A DNA stretch of 64,000 nucleotides from Naematelia aurantialba (lineage: Eukaryota; Basidiomycota; Tremellomycetes; Tremellales; Naemateliaceae): positions 930,001-994,000 of the forward strand of contig JAKFAO010000008.1 of NCBI GenBank assembly GCA_021527695.1. Reading direction: 5' to 3'. The translations under genes and the position numbers were made by a program. Shown one piece after another: positions 44,260 through 55,804 of this stretch. The notes beneath the pieces were generated by a model. It did no database searches and was not told where the DNA came from. It saw only the letters and a list, made by a program, of their open reading frames with translations. Every line of letters begins with the position of its first letter. Within the stretch, counting starts at the first letter, position 1.

Positions 44260-47142
44260 ATGAAGTCGCTGTCTGTCGATACTGACCTCCTGAGGAGGCG
44301 GGCGACCTCCGTCAAGGCTTGGAAGCTGCCCAAAGAGGAGAGCTGTATCGCTCCCGAAGATGTGTGGTCTAACAAAGGTCAGTGCTTGCTAGCCGTCGTG
44401 CCTTGACGATCGTGCCAGTCTCGTGAGGCTGACAGCTGGGCGACAGATATGGACCCCACCCCGCCCGAGTACAGGCGTTGGACCGCCTGGACTTTCTTTG
44501 CGTGTGAGTACCCCGATTCCATCCATGACTGCAGTGTCTTTGTGCTGACATCATCCCAGACTGGGTATCCGACCTGATCAACCCTGGTATGTCGTGATGC
44601 TAGTATCGCTATGCGGCACGAAATGAAATGACCGTTTTCAGGATCCTTCGCTGGCGCTGCATCCTACGTCACCCTTGGTCTGACTTGGTGGGAGTCTCTG
44701 TACGTGTCTTCAATCCTATATTTCAATCACTGACGGTGACTCTCGTTCAGACTCGCCATTTTTGTTGGTAACCTCCTCGTCGGCTTGGTCATCACATCCA
44801 ACGGGTGAGTCCGTGGCAACATTCCTGCCCGATGCGTGTGCGAGCAATGCTGATCGAGGTCCAGGTTTATTGGCGCCAGTGTACGCTTTTCAGGGGCCGC
44901 GACGCCCATCCAGTGCGCTGATCGCTGCAGATTCATTTGCCATTCGCAGTATCTTCTCGATCCGTCTTTGGTTACTGGGGCTCCAAGTTTGTCGTCTTTT
45001 CCCGCATGGTCATCGCGTGCTTCTGGCTCAGTATTAACTCGTGGTCGTGAGTGTCAGCGAATCTGGCTGCCTGCACCTGCACGTATGGCACTGACGTTTA
45101 CTGCAGTGGCGGTGTTTTCGTGGGCTTGATGATTCAAGCGATCTGGCCGCAATACGCCAACTTGAAGAATTCCATCCCCACCAACGTCGGCGCTACGTCT
45201 CAGGACTTCGTCAGCTTCTTCCTCTTCTGGTACGTCCCATCCGTGCTCCTAGCTACGTCAATACGACCCTTTTGGTTTCGTTTTCAGTGTCCTGTTGTAT
45301 TCTTTGGATGAGGCTGATGGTTGTAGGCTGATGCAGCTTCCGTTTATTTTCATCCATCCGTCCAAGATGGCATGGGTGTTCAACATCAAGGCCGTAGCTG
45401 TACCTCTTACTGCTCTCGGCACGCTCATCTGGGCCGTCAAGACCGCCGGCCCCAACGCGTCAGAATACCTCACCAACCCCGTCAACCGCGCTGCTGGCGG
45501 TCTCCCGCGGTTCAGCCTCTTCTGCCTCGCTGTCACCGCGTGCCAAGGGACGTGGTCTACCCTTAGTACGCCAAAATTGTTCTATTCTCGACTGTTGAGT
45601 GATGAACCAAGTGACTGACAGCGACGGAAGGTCTGAACATTAGCGACTTTTCGCGGTACTGCAAGAGGCCTCGATCTGTCCTTATCCAGATCTTTGCGGT
45701 GCCATTCATCAGTTCGGTCATGAGTATTTTCGGCTCCGTGTCCGCTGCCTGCCTGGAGCCCATTTACCAGACGGAGCTGTATCAGCCATACCAGATCAAC
45801 GTGAGTCGACTGAGTACCCAAAGACGTCTCGTTCAATCTTGCGCTTGTTCACCGCTACTTCTCCGAGCATGTCTGAAATCTGATGCTGATGTTTTGTAGG
45901 CTCTCTGGACCGGATCAGCCGGCGGTCGAGCAGCCATGTTCATTGCCAGCTTTGTCTGGGCATTGGCAAACGTTACTACGAACATGTGAGTTCGATCGGT
46001 GGTGCTCGGCAGTGCAGGTGCTGAGCGAGTGCAGTACGGCCAACTCAATCTCAGCGGCTAATGACTTGACGTCGCTCGCGCCAAAGTATATCAACATCAA
46101 GCGCGGCCAGATCATCGCGCTCACCGTTGGCGTCTTTGGTTTCGCGCCGTGGAAAGTGCTTGCAACCGCCGGCAACCTAGTGAGTCGTGTGCTTCTGTTA
46201 CCCTCTCTGCCTGTCCCCCTCGTGGACTCTCAAACCTTTAAAGACACAGTTCCGCAAGGTGCCACACCTTGTGCCCGATGTCTATCTATGAGACGCCACT
46301 CGTGATCAAAGAGCGCTGCTCGAGAGGAGAGGACATCTTACTGACCCTGTGCAGGTATCCTTCATGTCGTCGTACTCGATCGTGCTCGCTCCCATCGCGA
46401 TCCTCCTGACCATCGACTTTTGGTTTGTCAAGAAGCGCAAACTCAACATCTACGAGATGTACCGCCCGGACGGGATCTACCGTTTCTCAAAGGGCTGGAA
46501 CTGGCGCGCTTACATTGCCCTGGCCTGTGCGATTGGGCCTAACATGCCCGGGATGGTGAATGCCATCAACTCGAATATCGAAATTGGCAATGTTTCTTAT
46601 CTCTACATGCTGTCCAACTGTGTCGGTGACGCGAGTGAGTGTCGTTACTCAGGCAGAGCTCCAGTTCCATCCATTACTGTTGTCCCTCCCTTCCTCTCTT
46701 CCTCTCTCCCTCCCTTCCTTCCTTCCTTCCTTCCTTCCTTCCTTCCTTCCTTCCTTCCTTCCTTCCTTCCTTCCTTCCTTCCTTCCTTCCTTCCTTCCTT
46801 CCTTCCTTCCTTCCTCCCTTCCTTCCTTCCTTCCTTCCTTCCTTCCTTCCTTCCTTCCTTCCTTCCTTCCTTCCTTCCTTCCTTCCTTCCACCTTCCTTC
46901 CTTCATCTGCATCCACCTCGCCAGTGACGTCGTAGCAGCGCTGATATCGCCCAGTCGCCACGGCCGTCTACCTAACTCTCAACTACTTTTTCCCACACCC
47001 GGAGAGCCAGGTCCAAGTGGCCGTTCACGACATGTACGACTCAGGCTACGCTGTCGACCCCTCGGAGGCGCAGGAGGAACGAGAGAAGGAAAAGTACGAT
47101 GGGCCGCTGGACCGCATCGAGCCGGTTGAGCTGCGCGCGTAG
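44260..47142 (+). CDS. NCS1-family nucleobase permease (uracil/allantoin/uridine type)
   Basis: Proton- or cation-coupled uptake of a nucleobase-like substrate at the plasma membrane. The start at 44260 gives MKSLSVDTDLLRRRATS. NCS1 landmarks follow: NKDMDPTPPEYRRWTAWTFF, YWVSDLINPGSFAGAASYV (helix 1), LAIFVGNLLVGLVITSNG, FGYWGSKFVVFSRMVIACFW, GGVFVGLMIQAIWP, LPFIFIHPSKMAWVFN, CQGTWSTLSLNISDFSRYCK, SAANDLTSLAPKYINIKRGQ and FWFVKKRKLNIYEMYRP. About 12 helices. More than ten introns; the last one holds a 200-bp CTTC microsatellite. The last exon starts at about 46956 (IATAVYLTLNYFFPHPES) and ends VELRA-stop. The GATA site upstream fits nitrogen control. Confidence 0.93.
46690..46893. repeat. 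(CTTC)n microsatellite, about 200 bp
   Basis: About 50 near-perfect CCTT units with one CCTCCC interruption near 46813. It lies in the last intron of the NCS1 permease. The long PSFLPSFL reading frames across it are artefacts. Confidence 0.97.
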
Positions 47143-48043
47143 TGCGTTTGCGTACTGTTGTATGCTACCTGTTCATTATTGGACAATGAGGCTCTTCTCT
47201 GGCTGCTTCCGAGTGGGCATTAGGGGTTTCTCAGGTAGAGTGGTTCGACTGCACGTGTGAAAGTCTGAGTGTAGAAGGGGAGTCTTGACGGGGAGTGAGC
47301 TGGGAATGTGAGTGCGAGTGAGGGTGAGTCGGGGATCAGAGTGGGAGTGGAAGTGTGAGTGCGAGTGATGTTCGTGACAGTATCATCTGTCAGAGAGAGG
47401 GGTTACAAAATATTGCTTTCTATCAAGTTGTTCGTGAAGCGGGTTGTTATAGTCTGGAAAGTGGTCGTTATAGATTCTCTAGCTTCTCCCTCTTGTCGAT
47501 TTGAGATGTCATTGCTGCGTTGCGACTTGTTATTGCTGCAACAGGACGAACACGATGATTTGACTCTGCGAGCTAGCATCTATGGTCGATCGAGGTCGAT
47601 CGGAAATCGGCACTGCTGCCACTGCGTTCAACGCCGATCCAGGTGGTCTGAGAGCTCTGGACACCGTGACGAGGTCACGGCCTCAGCACGCCCCTGCAGC
47701 CGATCCCACCGTTGCATGAAGGCTCGTCGTACATTGTGCACTGCACCAAACAGCATGATGCGCGGTCACTGGGATTTGTAATGTGTCGCGTCGTACAAGG
47801 GGGTTGTGACGTGGAACCGTCTACCCAGATTCAACAAGGTTTGTGCGCTGCGCGCCGATTCTGGCAACGCACCGGTCGGTCTTACCTCACTCCTTTCTAT
47901 CTTGCATTTCGCTGCTTTATCATCTTCGTCTTCGTCTTCATCGCCGTCAGCTGCTTCATCGTCAGCGACAGCAGACGCAGTACAGGGGAATCAATAGTAG
48001 CAGACGAAGAGCAGAACAACATCAGAGACGAAGCGGCAGAAAA
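47143..48043. promoter_or_regulatory. Intergenic region upstream of PDI
   Basis: About 0.9 kb between two same-strand genes. Positions 47290-47370 are a GTGAGTG/GGGAGTG purine-rich repeat. No convincing gene; PDI promoter expected in 47700-48043. Confidence 0.5.
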
Positions 48044-50564
48044 ATGAAGGTCACCACTCTGAGCCTGTTCGGCGCACTCACCTCGCTGGTCGGGGTGCTG
48101 GGTAGCGATGTCGTGGACCTCTCAGCTGGAAACTTCAAGAACGAGGTGCTAGGGGAAGACCTGGCTTTGGTAGAGTGAGTGGACGTGTACTTGACACCCC
48201 CGTCTCCCGCCTGCCGCTCCGCCGAGCGGCAAAGTGAAGAAGCCCCAGCGGCAGCCTGCCTCTCACCTCGATTTCCGAGGAGATGAGAAAGTAGAGAGAG
48301 GGGGGGGGAGCGGGAGAGCTGGATCGGGAATACGCAACAGAGAACTCGCTGACGCCTTGATCAGGTTCTTTGCGCCGTGTATGCCTCTTCTCTCTTCCCG
48401 CCGACGATGACGCTGACGCATGACAAAGGGTGTGGGCACTGCAAAAAGTGAGCGAGAGTTGTTTAGGGGTCTATCCGCACCCGCGCTTGCGTCGAGCCTC
48501 GTCGACGGAGGACGCGCTGACGGTGTGCTAGCCTAGCACCTCACTACGAAGAAGCTGCGACCGAGCTCAAATCGAAGAAGCAGATCAAGCTTGCCAAAGT
48601 GAGTTGATTTTCCCATCGCTCCTTCGGCATATCCCGACTTGCTTTGTCTCTTCTTCTCCCTCCCCTCTCCTATATCCTTCTCTCCCTCTATCCTTCTCCT
48701 CTCCTCCCTCCCCTCTCCTGAATCCTTCTCTCCCTCTGCCTCTCCTCCCTCTACCTCTCCCCCCTCTACATCTCTTCCCTCTGCCTCTCTTCTTCCTGCT
48801 ATCTTCGTCATTCCATTCTTTGCCCCCTCTTCTTCCTCTTCTCCTTCCTGCTACTGCGCATATGAGCACTCCTGCAATACTTCCCGCCTTCTGTTGTCAT
48901 TTTCGTCGTCCTCAGATCTGTCTCTGATCACCAGGTCGATTGCACCGAGAACCAAGAATTGTGTGGCGAGTACGGTGTCAACGGCTACCCCACGCTCAAG
49001 GTCTTCCGAAACGGCGAGCCGACCGACTACACCGGCCCTAGGAAGGCGGATGGGATTATCAGCTACATGGTCAAGTGAGCCTCCCAGCTTCACACCTACC
49101 GCAGTCTGCCTCCGCCCCGCTGGTCCTGCTACCTGTACAATCTGCCATCTCCCACACTTACACCTGACTAGGCAGAGCTTGCCAGCCGTCTCCGATATCA
49201 GCCCGGAATCGCACGACGAGTTCATCAAATCCGACAAAGTGTACGTGGATTTCATCACGACCTCGCCTTTGTTCTGCTGACCAATCACTTGCAGAGTGCT
49301 GGTGGCCTATGGAGACGCGACTATCCCGATCCCCGCAGCGTTCGCTGAGTACGCCAACACTGCTCGGGATTCGTACCTCTTTGGCCAGTTCACGTCATCG
49401 CCGCCGCCCGCGATTCCTGAGACACCCGGGCTCCCCGCTATCGTCCTGTACAAGCAGTTTGATGAGGGACACGCCATTTTCACTGATGAGGATGTGTCGG
49501 TTGAAGCACTTGCTGAATTTGTGCGCGCCAACTCGGTGCCGCTGATGGACGAAATTTCGCCCGAGAACTTTGGCGCGTACGCCGAACAGGGTCTGCCGAT
49601 TGCATACCTGTTCGTCGAGCCCGAGGACACCGCCACGCTCAAGTCGCTCGTGGATGGCCTGATCCCGCTTGCCAAGGAGCTCAAGGGCAAAGTCAACTTT
49701 GTCTACATTGATGCCATTAAATTCATCGACCACGGCAAGTCGCTCAATCTTCCCGGCGACGAGTGGCCCGCCTTTGTCGTCCAGGACCTCGCGGCGCAGA
49801 CCAAGTTCCCTCTCACAGGCCCTGTCTCCCAGGCGACAATTACGGACTTTATCCACAAGTACATTGCGGGCAAAATTGCGCCCAGCATCAAGTCAGAGCC
49901 CATCCCGGCCGCCCAGAACGAGCCGGTCTACCACCTGGTCGCCGACGACTGGGACAACCTGTTTGGCCTGGACGACAAGGACGTGTTTGCAGAGTTCTTT
50001 GCGCCGTGGTGCGGCCACTGCCGTGAGTGCACGTTTGAGCGCAATGTCTCAACCACTGACGAGATACAGAGCGTCTCGCGCCCATTTGGGAAACGCTTGG
50101 CGAAAAGTACAAGGGTGAGAACGTTATCATGTGAGTGTTGCATCTTTCTCTTCTGCTGTTTCCACCCTCCCTCTTTCCTCCTTGTGATTCCCAGACCTGT
50201 TGCCTCCCAATCCCGCGCGTAACCATTGGCTTGCGGTGCCGGCCCCCACTCTGGCGTCCCAGGCTCTGGCTCCTGTAAATCATCAATACACTCATCTGAC
50301 ACGGCGCTCAGCGCGGCAATGGACGCGACTCTTAACGACGTGCCTCCGGCCGCGCCGTTCCGCGTTCAAGGCTTCCCAACGCTCAAGTTCCGTCCGGCGG
50401 GCACGGACGAGTTTGTCGACTACAACGGCGACCGGTCACTCGAGAGCCTCATCGAATTCATCGAGAGCAACCGGCGCACCGCGCCTGGTGGTGCGGGTGC
50501 CGCGGTGGATGACGAAGATGAAGAGGAGTTTGAGGATGACGCGCCGGAGCATGACGAGCTCTAG
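48044..50564 (+). CDS. PDI1: Protein disulfide isomerase
   Basis: ER-lumen thiol oxidoreductase and chaperone. Nine exons (48044-48174, 48365-48378, 48429-48447, 48532-48598, 48935-49074, 49172-49240, 49295-50022, 50070-50130, 50312-50564) give 493 aa. Signal peptide: [20 protein letters not shown]. The a domain holds [14 protein letters not shown]; b and b' follow; the a' domain holds [14 protein letters not shown]. An acidic tail ends in EHDEL, the ER retention signal. The first active site is assembled from a 14-nt exon (encoding FFAP plus one base) and a 19-nt exon (encoding WCGHCK). Order a-b-b'-a' and length are as expected. Confidence is very high. Confidence 0.97.
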
Positions 50565-51449
50565 GCTGTGTCGTACCGGTGCGATTGCGTTTGCGTTTGA
50601 CAGTCGAGCCTGATTGAGTTTGAAGGCGGGATCTGTGTATCTTCGCAGCGGTCGGGGGACGGGAGAAGAGGAGAGCTGGGGAGAGATGGGAAGGCAAGGG
50701 AGAGGCTCTCATGGGGAGCGAAGAAGGAGAGAGAGAGCAGAGGGGACAAGGGAGCGTCGACCATGTGCCATCATCGCCAGCCTGGAAAGGGGAGATAGGC
50801 GCGTATGCATCTTGATACCATACCGACTCGGCGTGAGTGCGTCTGACGTGATCCTCAGATGTCCGCGTAGAAGCTGCAAGCTACGAGTTGAGCTGGTTGA
50901 TGACTGATGATCGACGACTGATGGTCGATGGTGGAGCTGTCTCGGCGGTGTGCCAATGTGTGCACAGCAAGGGCCAAGTCGTGCGTGCCGTCAGTGAGGT
51001 CCACCGCGGTGGTACTCGGGCTCATAATGTCAGAGACCGAGTGAACCCCGTCTGGGCCGCTTAACGGGCGCAGATCACCGGTCAACCTCACTGACAGTAG
51101 TGTGGCAGTGTGCGTGTTACAGTAACGTCATGTGGCGGCGGGCTTCTTCGCTCTGCATCCATGAGACCATTCCAGTCCTACTGTACATAGTTCCAGCCCC
51201 TTTCCCTGTTCTCATTTCCCACTTCGCCACCGGCTACCGGCCTCACTAAACATATGTATAACTATCCAATGTATGTACATGTACACTGCCGCGCCGCACC
51301 CACGACCCAATACAGTACCAACAAGCACGCCCGCGTCGCCACCCGTCCAACGTGCCGTCGTCCCACTTTCTCGTTCCCGCTGAGCCCCACGCGATCCGGC
51401 AACACGGCCTCGGCTGCGACTGCCAATGGTAATGGTACGCCTAGACGGC
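50565..51449. other. Convergent intergenic region PDI/sugar transporter
   Basis: About 0.9 kb. GA-rich at 50650-50760. A GATGATCGACGACTGATGG repeat-like stretch lies at about 50900-50925. No gene seen. Confidence 0.5.
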
Positions 51450-54141
51450 TCAGACAGTGTGGTGTTCCAGGTGGTCGTGGCGCATGTGCTCTTTGTCCTT
51501 TTCGAGGGCGCCGTCGAGCGCCGGCATGCTTCTGACGTTTGTGTCGCCGAACAAGAGGCCTGAAGCGAGTGTCAGCGGATGTGTGTGGATGGAGGGGTGG
51601 GTGAATGTATCAGTCTCGGAACAGCAAAGGCTCACCGATCTCCTCGAGCGTCTTGTTCTTGGTCTCGGGGAAGAGGAAGTAGCTGATGACCGCATTGGAG
51701 AGGTTACAAGCAGTATAGACGAGAAAGTACTTCCAGCCGATGTTGGTGAATCCATACGGCGTGATCTGAGCGATGATGACGTTGTTCGCCTGAGGACAAG
51801 TCAGCCACCGTGCTCCATGGCACGCGTGCCTCCTGGGTTCGGAGAAGGAGATGGGTCGTGGGGAGCACGCGTACAGGCCGTGGAGGAAAGGGAGTAAGGT
51901 CAGAGGTAGGGAAGGAGTTGGGAGAGGGGAACCCGGGGGGGGGGGATCGGTCGAGACTCAGGAACGGGAAACGACGGGAGCAGGGATGAGGGGATACCCT
52001 AAAAGTGACTAACCCAGTTGGAAGCAGTCGACACTGAAGCGCCCAGCGCACGCATATTCATGGGGAAGATTTCACTCTGATATATCCATGACACGGGTCC
52101 AAAGCTCCACGAGAATGCAAGTGAGAACATGAAGACGGCGGCGATGCCCGCGATGCCCATCGACGTGCTCGAGTAGTTGGGGTCCGAGAACGGCTCGTTG
52201 GTCCCTGTCTGCCAGGCCATCATGATAGACAAGAAGAAGGCGCCGATGATCAATGGCCAGCGACGGCCGATCCTGTCGACTGATTACATGTTAGCAAGCT
52301 CACATTTTCGAGAGAATGCAAAAGACTGCAAGGAATAGGGAGTGGGGCAAGTGGCGACAGAGTGACTTACCGATAAAGGTGATGAAGATAAAGGTGCAGA
52401 CTAGACCCCATGCCCCTGAGATTCCGTTGATCAACAGCGTTTGTGAACCCTGCAAACTGCGTCAGCGCTAATCGCGACATGGAGATTCAGGACGAACACC
52501 AAATCCGAGCGCAGTGTAGATGGTAGGACCGTAGTAATTGTTGACGTTGACGCCTTTCCAGTCAGTGGCCGTCACTGGGGGGACACGTACCGGTCCACTG
52601 GCACATGGCTTGCACGAGGCAGCCGCATAGTGTGCGGTGGATATTGGGCTTATTCGAGATCAAGTCTTTGTACGATGTCTTGAGATTCTGGTTCTCTACC
52701 ACCTCCGTCAGTCGTGGCAGAGCGTCGTGGCGCAGCAAAAATCACACACCCCATTCGATCTGGTTGAGGATCTCGGCGAACTCGGCCTCGACAACCTCGA
52801 GTTTGGCGGATGCTCGGCCGCCATGCAGACGAATCAGGGTGTTGCGCGCCTCGTCGTGGCGTTCTTGCTTGGCGAGCCAACGTGGCGAATACGGCAGGAA
52901 GAACATGCCACTTGACCTGTCAGCAAAAGACTCGTTTCGAAAGATCGGGAGCGGCCGTTGGTGGCGAAAGGGATCCAACCCAACATACATGAGAAGCAAA
53001 ACACCGGGGATGATCTGGATACCAAGCGGAACGCGGAACTGCCCAGTTCCGTTGATGAAGCCGCTGCCATAACCGACCCTGCATACCTTCAGCATCCGTT
53101 CTAAAAGTCGGACTGAGCACGAGCTTACCAATTAGCAACAAAAAATCCAAATGAGATCATAAGTTGAGTGGTGCCTTGGCCGTGTCAGGTCGAGTAGCCG
53201 AGTATCGGCCCAAGCGTACTTACCGGACAAGAGACCTCTGGCGTGCGGAGGCGAGATCTCCGCCTAACCGACGTCAGCCAGGACGGAAAGGAAGCCTCGG
53301 CTCTTTAAACTCCGGGAAGTCGAACTCACTTGATACATGGGAACGATCATGCTCAGTACACCAATAGAGAAGCCCGCAACGAGACGACCGACAATGAGCA
53401 TGGCAACGTTGACTGCCGCTGTTTGTAGGGTGCATCCAACTATAGCGATGATGCTTCCCAGCTGAATGGTACGCTTCCGGCCGATCCAGTCTGCGGTTTG
53501 ACCGGCAAGCAGTGCACCGAAGACTGCAGAGAGGCGGTGTTGGTCAGCTGAGCGCTGTGTTTTCCGAAGCCGAGAGAATGAGTCATCTTCTGGCTTCTGA
53601 AAGCGGGAGCGTGAGAGATTAAGGAGACAGATGGCGACAAAGGGCGAATTTGGGGCGCACGAAGCGAGCAGAAGCAGAAATGGAAGCAACAGAAGGATAC
53701 CCACATGCACCGCCGGCAAACACAGACACGATGGCGCCAATGATGTTGTCCTTCGGTTGGTTGAAGTATGAATGAAAGTGCGTGTAGTTTGTCGAGATGA
53801 CGGACTGGGAGGTGGTCAGCACGGCTTCCCAAGGCAATCGCCAACGACCGATTAGAGGCCGTACCGAGATGATACCACTGTCGTACTGTGCCAGTCAGCT
53901 CGAGCTCCCAGAGAGGCGGAACGTGTCACTCACTCCGAAGAGGAACGATCCAATAGCAGCGAACCTGCGCCCAGTCAGCAGGAGTACTCGCTGGATCGCC
54001 TAGTCCGAGTTGACCCCCGACCCCGTTGCAGGCAAGGGGGAGAGCTTACACAGCGGCGACATAGTTGATGAGCGAGGGCTTGGTGTTGACGACCCTGTCG
54101 TGCGCCGCCAGAGACGACATGGGGGCGATGTAGTCTGGCAT
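51450..54141 (-). CDS. MFS sugar transporter (hexose-transporter family)
   Basis: Twelve-helix sugar:H+ symporter or facilitator. The start at 54139-54141 gives MPDYIAPMSSLAAHDR. Sugar-transporter signatures: GSFLFGYDSGIIS (helix 1), FGALLAGQTADWIGRKRTI (D-x2-GRK), VGRLVAGFSIGVLSMIVPMY, AEISPPHARG, PYSPRWLAKQERHDEA, GVNVNNYYGPTIY, DRIGRRWPL and PETKNKTLEEIGLLFGD. More than ten introns. YDSGIIS is encoded by a separate 21-nt exon (53865-53885) with good splice sites. Similar to fungal hexose, quinate or lactose permeases; the exact substrate is not readable. Confidence 0.93.
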
Positions 54142-55804
54142 GATGTTCTACGAGGCCTGTGCAGCCGTACGAAGACCGACAGTTAGGTAGCTGGGCAGGC
54201 AGAGGAGGTAGATGTACAATGAGAGAAGAGATGCACAGGGGGGAGTAGGAGTGACACGCAAGAGGCAAGAGCGAAGGCGAGAAGAGAAGACAGGCGAGAA
54301 GACACAGCCGGTGTCTAGACGGCTACGGCTACTGGTTCGTGTCTCGGGCAAGATGGGCTCCGCTTGCAGCGCGGGGTAGCCTAGCTGCGGGGTGGGGAAG
54401 GAGGAGGGAGGGGGGGAGGGGGGGAGGAGGGAGGGGGGAAGGAGAGTGGGTGGGGAGGAAATACCCCGTTCACCCCGGTGGCCATCCCGATTACTCGCTC
54501 ATACGAGACCTCCGCAGACAAACACCGCGCCTCGGCGTCGTCGATGTCGGCGGCCGTACCGCATGCCTGCGTGCCACACGCACCCATGACGTGCGGATTA
54601 CCCCGCTCGCCGTGCTGCCACGCTGCGGCCGTGGCTGGCAGGAACCACTAGTGAACGCCACGACGTTGAATTACCCGTCGAGCTGGAGAGAGAGAGAGAG
54701 AGAACGAGTGCCGAGGACGTCGTCCCCCCTTCAGCAGCCGAGATGACGGCGTGGCGGGGCAAGTGACAGATGAAACACCGAAGTTTTTCCTATGAAAGAC
54801 GGAGCAGCAGCAGCAGCAGCAGCGTGTAAAGCGGGTATTCACTCGGCAGGTACGCGGTGGTGCCACGGGGCACCGAGACCGGGGGGTGAAGGAATCGACC
54901 GGGGTCCGACGAGTGACGCCGCTTTGGCAATGTGGCCCGGCGTATTGCTGTATTCAAGCATGCTTTGAGCACATGAGACGGTTGGCCAGCCTGGTCCGGC
55001 ACGACCTTCGTCTCGTCACTTCGGCTAGGGCCTACGGGGACGTGCCATGCCGATTCCTAGCCTATCCAAATCCCCAAATGTCTATCCTCCGCTATCCAGA
55101 TCCCCACCGATGTCTATCCTCCTCTCTGTCTGTCCCTATCCAGCTCTTCAGGTGACTCCCGGCCGTCTCCCACACCCGATCTGCAGCGTTCTCCAGGTAC
55201 CCGACTAGTGCAGCTCGGCGGATAAGCGGAGATTGGAGCGCGTGGACCGGCCTATTTCAGCTGCGACCGGTGTGTTGAGCTTCTCCTATTCGTCCAGCTC
55301 GATCTTGAATTAGCCCACCGATGAGTTGGGGATGCATAGGCGGTTTCGCATGCTATACGTTGCCGAGTATTGGTATGGGCAGCGAGGTGTTACGTCTTCG
55401 GCGTCGTGCCTGGACGTCCAGATCGGGCAGCTATATCCCTAGAAGAACACAGTGCCAATCCCAGATGCTTCTCACCGAGACGGCCTCAAGAGGTGCTCAC
55501 ACTCGACGAGGACTCTCCACCATTTTGCATCGCAACCCCTCGACGTAGCGTTTAGCACAGAGCATGTAAAATCTCGCACTTGGCACGTTGCATGTAGCAT
55601 CTCGCATTTGGCACGTCGCATGTAGCAGGTAGCACCGAGCTTAGCATCTAGCACCGAGCGTAGCATCTAGCACCGAGCACAGTATGGAGTACAGAGCAGG
55701 GAGCATCGAGCACAGGCCGACATCTAAAGCCCTTTGCAGTCCGCACACCCACTTCCTGAGCTCCTGACAACTCTCACCTCCTACCGCTACTGCCCCAGAT
55801 GTAC
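54142..55804. other. Intergenic region with low-complexity tracts
   Basis: About 1.66 kb between two minus-strand genes. It has a G-rich tract (54395-54455), GA repeats (54684-54698), (AGC)n at 54803-54823 and an AGCATCTAGCACCGAG-type repeat at 55560-55700. No convincing gene. Confidence 0.55.
55560..55700. repeat. Degenerate tandem repeat, 16-30-bp units
   Basis: The GTAGCATCT and AGCACCGAGC blocks recur four to five times in tandem. The tract lies just past the stop of the GT4 gene. Confidence 0.8.

Noticed and set aside
46349..47129. Overlapping frames rich in PSFLPSFL and GRKEGRKE
   Set aside because: They are translations of the (CTTC)n microsatellite; the real coding exons lie on either side.
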